Shown here piece after piece: positions 1-5,476 of a stretch of DNA of 5,476 bases. The position numbers and the translations under genes are program-made. This DNA comes from Bacteroidota bacterium (GTDB taxonomy: Bacteria > Bacteroidota > Ignavibacteria > UBA10030 > F1-140-MAGs086). Numbering within the stretch: the first letter of the stretch is position 1; every line of letters starts with the position of its first letter. The stretch is from positions 1 through 5,476 of the forward strand of contig SXSO01000080.1 of NCBI GenBank assembly GCA_005792205.1, in the 5' to 3' direction. Under the pieces are notes generated by a model that was not told the DNA's origin, searched no databases, and saw only the letters and a list, made by a program, of their open reading frames with translations.

Positions 1-243
1 GGACCAATGGGTGTTTTTGAAATGGAAAATTTTGCTTATGGAACAAAAGCGATTGCAGAATCGTTAGTATTGGCAACCAAAAATGGAGCAACTACAATTA
101 TTGGTGGTGGAGATAGTGCAAGTGCAATTTCAAAATTTGGTTTGGAAGAATCTGTTTCGCATGTTTCAACAGGAGGTGGGGCATCACTTGAATTTTTAGA
201 AGGAAAAACTCTTCCTGGAATTATTCCTCTTATGAAAAAATAA
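1..243 (+). CDS. pgk: phosphoglycerate kinase, C-terminal part (5' end outside window)
   Basis: This is the last 80 codons of cytosolic phosphoglycerate kinase, which moves a phosphate between 1,3-bisphosphoglycerate and ADP in glycolysis and gluconeogenesis. The frame is already open at base 1 and begins Gly-Pro-Met-Gly-Val-Phe-Glu, matching the family's internal (W)NGPxGVFE motif. The ATG at base 7 is therefore an internal Met, not a start. Downstream come the nucleotide-binding GGGDS loop (about bases 103-117) and the STGGGA-LEFLEGK-LPG block (about 166-222), both standard for the PGK C-terminal domain. The protein ends ...PLMKK at TAA 241-243, the normal family end point, so the 3' end is complete. 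The rhomboid gene follows after 32 bases on the same strand. Identification is firm; only the missing N-terminal four fifths cannot be judged. Confidence 0.96.
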   Translation, partial: GPMGVFEMENFAYGTKAIAESLVLATKNGATTIIGGGDSASAISKFGLEESVSHVSTGGGASLEFLEGKTLPGIIPLMKK

Positions 244-275
244 ATTTTTATTTTATAAAATAGTTTTTATATCAA

Positions 276-1148
276 ATGTCATATTATCGTTCAAATATTT
301 TTGGAACTTCTTCTTATATAACTCCCGTTGTAAAATCTTTATTGATTTCAAATGTAGTGGTATATTTTTTAGCAAATTTTTTAGATAATTTTACAATTGG
401 AGATTTTTTATTTTCAGATTTTTTACGAAAGTTTTTATTCCTATATCCCTTTGAAACAAAAGATTTTGGAATATGGCAAGTTTTTACTTATATGTTTATG
501 CATGGTGGGATTTGGCATTTGTTGTTCAATATGTTTGCTCTTTGGATGTTTGGTTCCGAACTTGAAAATTTGATGGGTTCATCAAAATTTTTATTTTACT
601 ATACAATTTGTGGAGTTGGAGCAGGAATTGCAAATTTATTTATTGCACCAATTTTTGCAAGTGTTGGGCCAACAGTTGGAGCAAGCGGAGCAATTTATGG
701 TGTATTAGTTGCTTTTGGTCTTTTGTTTCCAGATAGAATTGTATTTATGTATTTTATTCCACTTCCTGCAAAAATTTTTGTTGGAATTTATATGGCAATT
801 GAACTTTATTCTGGAATCACGGGAACAAACGATGGAATTGCACATTTTGCTCATTTAGGAGGCGCAGCAGTTGGATTTATATTTTTAATTTTTGATAAAG
901 AAAGCTCATCAGGACAAAATTTATTTCAATATATTTTTGGAAATGTGAAAAGAAAAAAACATGATAATGGATTTAGTTATACAATTGAAAATGAAACTTC
1001 ACATAGAAGATATGATGATGATTACAAATATAGAGCAAATCAAGAAGTGATAAATAAAATACTTGATAAAATTTCCAAGACGGGATATTCAAGTTTGACT
1101 GAAGAAGAGAAAAAAGTTTTATACGAAGAAAGTAAAAAAATTAGATGA
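276..1148 (+). CDS. rhomboid-family intramembrane serine protease with C-terminal cytosolic tail
   Basis: This polytopic membrane protease should cleave transmembrane segments of other membrane proteins; its substrate cannot be told from sequence. About six hydrophobic helices run from residue 19 to 206. Seen motifs are W67-Q68 (position of the rhomboid WR motif), H81-x3-N85 in helix 2 (oxyanion-side residues), GASG with the Ser137 nucleophile, and AHLGGAAVG with catalytic His193, so the Ser/His dyad is intact. Residues 207-290 form a soluble, charged tail. Its end (about 257-288, NKILDKIS...SLTEEEKK) resembles a short C-terminal module that I recall from Bacteroidota-type rhomboids (possibly DUF6576; from memory). 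The ATG at 276 has no Shine-Dalgarno sequence but gives a normal short cytosolic N-terminus. The stop TGA overlaps the ispG start as ATGA, implying translational coupling. Family call is very sure, physiological role unknown. Confidence 0.95.
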   Translation: MSYYRSNIFGTSSYITPVVKSLLISNVVVYFLANFLDNFTIGDFLFSDFLRKFLFLYPFETKDFGIWQVFTYMFMHGGIWHLLFNMFALWMFGSELENLMGSSKFLFYYTICGVGAGIANLFIAPIFASVGPTVGASGAIYGVLVAFGLLFPDRIVFMYFIPLPAKIFVGIYMAIELYSGITGTNDGIAHFAHLGGAAVGFIFLIFDKESSSGQNLFQYIFGNVKRKKHDNGFSYTIENETSHRRYDDDYKYRANQEVINKILDKISKTGYSSLTEEEKKVLYEESKKIR

Positions 1149-2260
1149 TTGAAATTCCTATAATAAATAATTCAAATTTAGTTGAGCATAATTTTGTTTC
1201 TTACAAAATTGGTAATAGAAGAAAAACTCGTGTTGTAAATGTTGGAGGAGTATTAGTTGGTGGAGGGAATCCGATTTCAGTTCAAACGATGACAAAAACC
1301 AAAACAAGTGATATTGAAGGAACTTTGAAACAAATTTATGAAGCTGCGGATCTTGGATGTGATATTGTTCGCGTAACTATAAATGATAAAGAAGCAAGTG
1401 AATCAATTTTTGAAATTGTAAAAAAATCACCGATTCCAATTGTTGCAGATATTCATTTCAATCATATTTTTGCGTTGAAATCAATTGAAGCAAATGTTGC
1501 AAAAGTTCGTATAAATCCGGGAAATATTGGAAACGAAGATAGAATTAAAGAGGTCCTTTTTGCAGCAAAACAAAAACATATTCCAATTCGTATTGGAGTA
1601 AATTCTGGTTCTTTGGAAGAAGATATCTTAGAAAAATTTGGTTATCCAACAGCAGAAGCATTATATGAAAGTGCTCTGCGGCATATTAAAATTTGTGATG
1701 AATTTAATTTCAAAGATGTAATTGTTTCAGTGAAATCCACAGATGTTCGTTTGATGATTGAAGCGTATCGTCTCATTGCACAAAAAACGGATGTTCCACT
1801 TCATCTTGGAGTTACAGAAGCAGGAACTACAAAAATTGGAACAATAAAATCATCGGTTGGAATTGGGACTTTACTTGCTGAAGGAATTGGAGACACAATT
1901 CGTGTTTCACTAACAGATGAGCCAAAAAAGGAAGTTGAAGTTGGAAAAGAAATTTTACGTTCACTTGGTCTCGCATCCCGCAATATTGAACTCATTGCAT
2001 GTCCAACTTGTGGAAGATTAGAAGTGGATTTATTTAAAATAATGTCTGAATTGGAAAATAAACTTGAAGGAATAAAAAAGCCAATAAAAATAGCAGTTCT
2101 TGGATGTGTTGTAAATGGTCCCGGAGAAGCAAGTGAAGCAGATATTGGAATTGCAGCAGGAAAAGGTGTTGCAATTTTATATCGCAAAGGTGAAGTTGTA
2201 AAAAAAGTAAAAGAGGAAGAAATTGTTTCAACAATTTTAGAGGAAGTAAAAAAGTTTTAA
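1145..2260 (+). CDS. ispG: 4-hydroxy-3-methylbut-2-enyl diphosphate synthase (GcpE/IspG)
   Basis: IspG is the cytosolic [4Fe-4S] enzyme that reductively opens methylerythritol 2,4-cyclodiphosphate to HMBPP, the penultimate MEP-pathway step, using electrons from ferredoxin or flavodoxin. The 371-aa protein shows the TIM-barrel start RRKTRVV...GGNPISVQTMT (residues 25-50), then GCDIVRVT (71-78), ADIHFN (101-106), KVRINPGN (120-127), and the C-terminal cluster domain. Cluster ligands are visible as C286-P-T-C289 and C321, followed by NGPGE with Glu328, matching E. coli Cys270/273/305 and Glu312. It is the compact two-domain form: no large insert separates barrel and cluster domain. The start is the ATG overlapping the rhomboid stop (ATGA). 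It gives a leader of about 24 residues before the conserved region, and the next Met (49) lies inside that region. ispE lies two genes downstream, strengthening the pathway assignment. Confidence 0.97.
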   Translation: MIEIPIINNSNLVEHNFVSYKIGNRRKTRVVNVGGVLVGGGNPISVQTMTKTKTSDIEGTLKQIYEAADLGCDIVRVTINDKEASESIFEIVKKSPIPIVADIHFNHIFALKSIEANVAKVRINPGNIGNEDRIKEVLFAAKQKHIPIRIGVNSGSLEEDILEKFGYPTAEALYESALRHIKICDEFNFKDVIVSVKSTDVRLMIEAYRLIAQKTDVPLHLGVTEAGTTKIGTIKSSVGIGTLLAEGIGDTIRVSLTDEPKKEVEVGKEILRSLGLASRNIELIACPTCGRLEVDLFKIMSELENKLEGIKKPIKIAVLGCVVNGPGEASEADIGIAAGKGVAILYRKGEVVKKVKEEEIVSTILEEVKKF

Positions 2261-2272
2261 AATAAAAAAAAT

Positions 2273-2494
2273 ATGTCATCGAAATTAACAGTAAAAACAA
2301 ATGGTTCAATTCTTGTTGAAGGTGATTTTGAAATATATGATGATAAAGGAAATAAATTTGATTTAGGAGGAAGAAATATTGTTTCAATTTGTCGTTGTGG
2401 TTTGAGTAACAACAAACCATTTTGTGATGGAAGCCATAAAAAGGGATTTGAACATAATGTCATTGCGTTTGCTATTCCACCAATTACAAAATAG
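2273..2494 (+). CDS. CDGSH iron-sulfur domain protein, 73 aa
   Basis: This is a small soluble protein with one CDGSH domain, expected to bind a redox-active, labile [2Fe-2S] cluster through three Cys and one His. Residues 40-55 fit the family signature C-x-C-x2-S/T-x3-P-x-C-D-G-S-H exactly: ligands C40, C42, C51 and H55, with Ser45 and Pro49 in place. The N-terminal half (KLTVKTNGSI, VEGDFEI, KFDLGGR) is the usual strand-rich lead-in of stand-alone bacterial CDGSH proteins, and I see no membrane anchor. Length is normal for the single-domain class. The ATG lies 12 A-rich bases after the ispG stop and has no Shine-Dalgarno sequence; ispE begins 8 bases after its TAG stop. Its place between two MEP-pathway genes, one encoding an Fe-S enzyme, suggests a redox or cluster-related role, but that is inference; no specific function is established by the sequence. 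Confidence 0.93.
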   Translation: MSSKLTVKTNGSILVEGDFEIYDDKGNKFDLGGRNIVSICRCGLSNNKPFCDGSHKKGFEHNVIAFAIPPITK

Positions 2495-2502
2495 TTTTTT
2501 AA

Positions 2503-3345
2503 ATGCATTCGCTTCTGCTTCGTACTTATGCAAAAATCAATTTGGGATTGCAAGTCCTTGAAAAAAGAAGTGATAATTTTCATAAAATAGAAACTATTTT
2601 TCATCGCATAAATTTATTTGATGAAATAAAATTTCAATTTGCAGATAGTGGTGTTTTTTTTTCTTCGTCAAGTTCTGAAATTGACAATGAAAACAATCTA
2701 TGTGTAAAAGCAGTAAAATTATTTCAAGGAAAATTGAAATTTAATTTTGGCATTAAAATAAATTTGGAAAAAAAAATTCCAATTGGAGCGGGACTTGGTG
2801 GTGGAAGTAGTGATGCAGCAAGTATTTTAATTGGGCTATGTAAATTTTTTGATATTGAATTATCCAATTCAACATTGAATGAAATTGCAATTCAACTTGG
2901 TTCAGATGTTTCATATTTTTTAAAAAATGGAAGTGCTTATGCAACAAACCGTGGAGAAAATTTAGAATATTTTGAACTGAAAATTCCATATTGGATTGTC
3001 GTAGTTTATCCAAACATTCACATTTCAACACTTTGGGCATATCAAAATATAATTCCAAATAATTTGAAAAGAAAAAATTTAAAACTTCTTGTCCAAAATT
3101 TTTCTTATGGAAAAGAAAAAATAAAAAATGATTTTGAAAAAACTATATTTGAAAAATTTCCAGAAATCCAAAAAATCAAAAATAGTTTTTATGAATTTGG
3201 AGCAATGTTTTCACTTATGAGTGGAAGTGGTTCATCGGTTTTTGGTTTTTTTGAAGATGAATTAAGTGCAAAAAAATTTTTTGAATATAATAAAAACCAG
3301 TATAAAACATTTCTAACAGAACCAAATTTTTACCCATATGACTGA
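2503..3345 (+). CDS. ispE: 4-diphosphocytidyl-2-C-methyl-D-erythritol kinase
   Basis: IspE is the cytosolic GHMP-family kinase that phosphorylates the 2-hydroxyl of CDP-methylerythritol with ATP in the MEP isoprenoid pathway. The 280-aa length is typical. Seen motifs are the N-terminal TYAKINLGL with catalytic Lys11, the ATP-binding glycine-rich loop PIGAGLGGGSSDAA (residues 93-106), the catalytic Asp135 in LGSDVSYFL, and GHMP motif 3, MSGSGSSVFG (239-248). Ser137 occupies the place where I expect Pro in the usual GxDVPF motif, a mild departure near the active site. The ATG at 2503 lies 8 bases after the CDGSH stop and places the AKIN motif at the usual distance from the start, so it is well supported despite lacking a Shine-Dalgarno sequence. 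A run of nine T at 2654-2662 encodes Val-Phe-Phe-Ser without breaking the frame. The 3' end overlaps the isomerase gene by 8 bases. Confidence 0.96.
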   Translation: MHSLLLRTYAKINLGLQVLEKRSDNFHKIETIFHRINLFDEIKFQFADSGVFFSSSSSEIDNENNLCVKAVKLFQGKLKFNFGIKINLEKKIPIGAGLGGGSSDAASILIGLCKFFDIELSNSTLNEIAIQLGSDVSYFLKNGSAYATNRGENLEYFELKIPYWIVVVYPNIHISTLWAYQNIIPNNLKRKNLKLLVQNFSYGKEKIKNDFEKTIFEKFPEIQKIKNSFYEFGAMFSLMSGSGSSVFGFFEDELSAKKFFEYNKNQYKTFLTEPNFYPYD

Positions 3346-4387
3346 AAAAGAAATTCAACTTTACGACAAACAAAATATGAGAAAATTGATTTTGGATTTT
3401 CCAACTCATATTGATTTAGCAATTGAAATTGCAAATAAAGTTACATTTCCAAAATTTAAAAAAATAATTTCTAATATTGTAATTACAGGACTTGGAGGTT
3501 CTGCAATTGGAGGTGATTTAGTTCGCTCTTATTTAAGTGATGAAGTTAAAATTCCAATTTTTATAAATCGCAATTATATACTTCCAAATTTTGTTAATGA
3601 AAATTCACTTGTCATCATTTCAAGTTATTCGGGAAATACTGAAGAAACAATTTCAACTCATATTGATGCAACAAAACGAAAAGCAAATATAATTTGCATT
3701 TCATCAAATGGAAAAATATTTGATCTTGCAAAAAAATATCAGCAAACATTTGTTGAACTTCCAAAAGGATTTCCACCAAGAACGGCACTTGCATTTTCGT
3801 TTTTTACAATTTTACAAATTCTTTCTCGCCTTGAAATTGTAAAATCGCAAACGGGAAAAATTTTAGAAACAAAAAATTTTTTATTACAAAAATCTTTTTC
3901 TTACTCTTCATTAAACGAAAAGAAAAATTTATCTCTACAAATTGCAAAAAAAATTTTCAAAAAAATTCCAATTATATATTCAGCAACTGATAAGTTTGAT
4001 GTTGTAAATTTAAGATGGAGAGGACAAATTTGTGAAAATAGTAAACAACTTGCTTTTGGAAATTTAGTTCCCGAAATGAATCACAACGAACTTGTTGGAT
4101 GGAATTTATTGAAAGATAAAACAAAAAACTTTGTTGTTATTTATTTGAAAGATAAATATGATAATCCTCGTGTTAAATTGAGAATGGAAGTGATGGAAAA
4201 AATTATTCAAAAGCATTCTAATATAATTCAAATTCAAAGTGAAGGTATTTCTGATTTGACAAGAATTTTTTCACTTATATATCTTGGAGATTGGATAAGT
4301 TTTTATCTTGCAATTTTAAACAAAACTAATCCAACACCTGTTGAAGTAATTGATTATTTGAAATCTGAAATTGCAAAAATAAATTGA
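3338..4387 (+). CDS. bifunctional phosphoglucose/phosphomannose isomerase (two SIS domains)
   Basis: This is a cytosolic aldose-ketose isomerase of the archaeal/bacterial PGI/PMI family, predicted to interconvert glucose-6-P and fructose-6-P, and also mannose-6-P and fructose-6-P. At 349 aa it is close to the usual family size and far shorter than classical PGI. The first SIS domain has GLGGSAIGGD (residues 51-60) and the phosphate-binding SSYSGNTEET (95-104). PPRTAL with Arg148 follows. The second half has WRGQICENSK with the likely base Glu233, EMNHNE with His249, and a final PTPVEVIDYLK with Lys342; these fit the catalytic Glu, His and Lys of the Pyrobaculum enzyme as I remember them. The ATG at 3338 overlaps the ispE end (ATGACTGA), pointing to coupled translation. 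The motif set favours PGI/PMI over a generic SIS sugar-binding protein. Whether both activities are real needs assay. Confidence 0.93.
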   Translation: MTEKEIQLYDKQNMRKLILDFPTHIDLAIEIANKVTFPKFKKIISNIVITGLGGSAIGGDLVRSYLSDEVKIPIFINRNYILPNFVNENSLVIISSYSGNTEETISTHIDATKRKANIICISSNGKIFDLAKKYQQTFVELPKGFPPRTALAFSFFTILQILSRLEIVKSQTGKILETKNFLLQKSFSYSSLNEKKNLSLQIAKKIFKKIPIIYSATDKFDVVNLRWRGQICENSKQLAFGNLVPEMNHNELVGWNLLKDKTKNFVVIYLKDKYDNPRVKLRMEVMEKIIQKHSNIIQIQSEGISDLTRIFSLIYLGDWISFYLAILNKTNPTPVEVIDYLKSEIAKIN

Positions 4388-4416
4388 AATAAAAAAACAT
4401 AGATGTTTTTTCAATT
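4382..4416 (+). repeat. imperfect inverted repeat spanning the isomerase stop and uvrB start
   Basis: AATTGAA at 4382-4388 is complementary to TTCAATT at 4410-4416, and AAAACAT at 4394-4400 to ATGTTTT at 4403-4409. This gives two 7-bp stems separated by a one-sided 5-base bulge (4389-4393), with only AG between the inner arms, so the apical pairs would open to a TAGA loop. The isomerase TGA lies in the 5' arm and the uvrB ATG in the 3' arm. Nearly all pairs are A:U, so the fold would be weak, and such repeats arise by chance in DNA this AT-rich. It could modulate uvrB initiation. It is a poor intrinsic terminator because its T run lies inside the stem rather than after it. Confidence 0.3.
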
Positions 4417-5476
4417 AAAAACTCCTTACAAACCATCTGGTGATCAAGTTGAAGCAATTTAAAAATTAGTAGAAGGAATTAATCAAAAAAAAACAACTCA
4501 AACTTTACTTGGAGTTACGGGAAGTGGAAAAACATTTACAATTTCAAATGTAATTTCACAAGTACAAAAACCAATACTTGTGATTTCACACAATAAAACA
4601 CTTGCTGCACAACTTTACGGAGAATTTAGAAGTTTTTTTCCAAATGATAAAGTTGAGTTTTTTATTTCATACTACGATTACTATCAACCAGAATCTTACA
4701 TTCCACAAACCGATACTTATATTGCAAAAGATGCTTCAATAAATTCAGAAATTGACAGACTTCGTCTTCGCTCAACAAGTGCTTTACTTTCTGGAGATAA
4801 AAATGTAATCATTGTTTCATCAGTGAGTTGTATTTATGGAATTGGTGCTCCACATGAATGGATGAATGCAATGATTATTTTGCATTTGAAAGATAAAATG
4901 TCAAGAAGTGAATTTTATTTGAGATTAGTTGAGATTCATTATTCACGAAATGATTTTGAATTTACTCGTGGAACTTTTCGTGTGAGAGGAAGTGCAGTTG
5001 AAATTTTTCCCGCATACGAAAATGATGAAATTATAAGAGTTGAATTTTTTGGTGAAGAGATTGAGAAAATTTTTTTGGTAAATCCACTCAATGGTGAAAT
5101 TATCCAAGAAGTTGATTCTGTAACCATTTACCCATCAAAACAATTTATTACTTCACATAATGCTATTGAAAACGCAATAGATTCAATACTGAAAGAACTT
5201 GATGAAAGAATAAATGAATTAAAATCTCAAAATAAATTGCTTGAGGCAAATCGTTTGGAACAAAGAACAATTTTTGATATAACTATGATGCGAGAAGTTG
5301 GATATTGTGCAGGAATCGAAAATTATTCTCGTCATCTTGATGGAAGAGAAAAAGGTTCTCGTCCGTATTGTCTTTTGGATTATTTTCCAAAAGATTTTTT
5401 AATTGTAATTGATGAATCACATGTAAAAGTTCCACAAATTATTGGACTGTATAATGGAGATAGATCTCGCAAACAA
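4403..5476 (+). pseudogene. uvrB: excinuclease ABC subunit B, N-terminal half, with in-frame TAA at codon 20; 3' end outside window
   Basis: UvrB is the DNA-helicase-like damage-verification subunit of UvrABC nucleotide excision repair. Translation from ATG 4403 gives FQLKTPYKPSGDQVEAI, the canonical UvrB start, then TAA at 4460-4462, then KLVEGI in the same frame. From 4463 to the window end 338 codons are open. They contain Walker A GVTGSGKT (codons 37-44), the damage-probing beta-hairpin YYDYYQPESYIP (from codon 90), SVSCIYG (about 139-145), RGTFRVRG, ENYSRHLDGR and the Walker B-type DESH (337-340, about where E. coli has it). About half of a protein of roughly 670 aa is present. No ATG, GTG or TTG lies in frame between the stop and Walker A, so restart would lose ATP binding. 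The choice among a true nonsense mutation, sequencing error and readthrough is open; if it is an error, this is an ordinary uvrB CDS. Confidence 0.85.

Noticed and set aside
7..243. Separate 78-aa gene starting at ATG 7
   Set aside because: The frame is open to base 1 and the preceding Gly-Pro codons belong to the conserved PGK motif, so this is the end of a longer pgk.
249..262. A 14-base perfect palindrome (TATTTTATAAAATA) between pgk and the rhomboid gene, including a TATAAAAT -10-like string
   Set aside because: It is entirely A/T with no loop, lacks a GC stem for a terminator and has no matching -35 or Bacteroidota-type -33 TTTG element at proper spacing; chance is likely in this composition.
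1801..2604. Open minus-strand frames opposite ispG, the CDGSH gene and ispE (1801-2187, 2034-2420, 2257-2604)
   Set aside because: They lie opposite well-supported genes, encode low-complexity Leu/Phe/Ser-rich products and show no domain; they are by-products of A-rich coding strands.
2654..2662. Run of nine T in ispE, a possible slippage or frameshift site
   Set aside because: The ispE frame continues intact with conserved motifs on both sides, and neither alternative frame gives a meaningful product.
2753..3409. Open minus-strand frames opposite ispE and the start of the isomerase gene (2753-3058, 3215-3409)
   Set aside because: Their Phe/His/Leu-rich translations match no family and they are fully covered by conserved + strand genes.
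1433..3973. Recurrent word ATTCCAATT at many places (for example near 1433, 1580, 2777, 3551, 3967)
   Set aside because: It is the preferred codon string for Ile-Pro-Ile in coding frames, so it reflects codon and peptide use rather than a DNA repeat.
4939..5127. Open minus-strand frame inside uvrB
   Set aside because: The + strand here encodes conserved UvrB motifs (RGTFRVRG and following); the antisense product is Ser-rich with no recognisable domain.
4862..5476. Restart of a shortened uvrB at ATG 4862 or GTG 4580
   Set aside because: Both starts lie after Walker A (4511-4534), neither has a ribosome-binding sequence, and such a product would lack ATP binding; it is better seen as part of one interrupted gene.

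Overview
The window is a densely packed, very AT-rich stretch of bacterial chromosome (I estimate roughly 30% G+C; not computed). All recognisable genes lie on the + strand: pgk 3' end, rhomboid protease, ispG, CDGSH Fe-S protein, ispE, bifunctional phosphoglucose/phosphomannose isomerase, and uvrB 5' part. Gaps between genes are at most 32 bases and two pairs overlap, so transcription as one or a few polycistronic units is likely. No intergenic stretch approaches 300 bases. I found no tRNA, rRNA, CRISPR array, insertion sequence or convincing terminator.

Left part (1-2260): the last 80 codons of phosphoglycerate kinase, then a 290-aa rhomboid membrane protease with a charged C-terminal tail, then ispG, whose start overlaps the rhomboid stop (ATGA). 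Middle (2273-4387): a 73-aa CDGSH iron-sulfur protein, ispE, and a two-SIS-domain sugar-phosphate isomerase that overlaps ispE by 8 bases. Right part (4403-5476): the first half of uvrB, truncated by the window edge and broken by an in-frame TAA at codon 20, although the following 338 codons are open and carry the expected helicase motifs.

Functionally this is core metabolism and upkeep: lower glycolysis (pgk), hexose-phosphate interconversion (PGI/PMI), two non-consecutive steps of the MEP isoprenoid pathway (ispE, ispG), an Fe-S/redox mini-protein, membrane proteolysis and nucleotide excision repair. The lack of Shine-Dalgarno sequences, the rhomboid with its tail module and the style of the CDGSH protein suggest the FCB (Bacteroidota/Chlorobiota/Ignavibacteria-like) superphylum. 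The short IspG, without the inserted domain I associate with Bacteroidota and Chlorobi, argues against a core member of those phyla. This placement is inference. The genetic code appears standard: TAA, TAG and TGA all end clearly complete genes.

I do not see a new defence or mobile system. The observation most worth checking is the TAA inside an otherwise intact uvrB, followed by the weak hairpin that would enclose the uvrB start codon.
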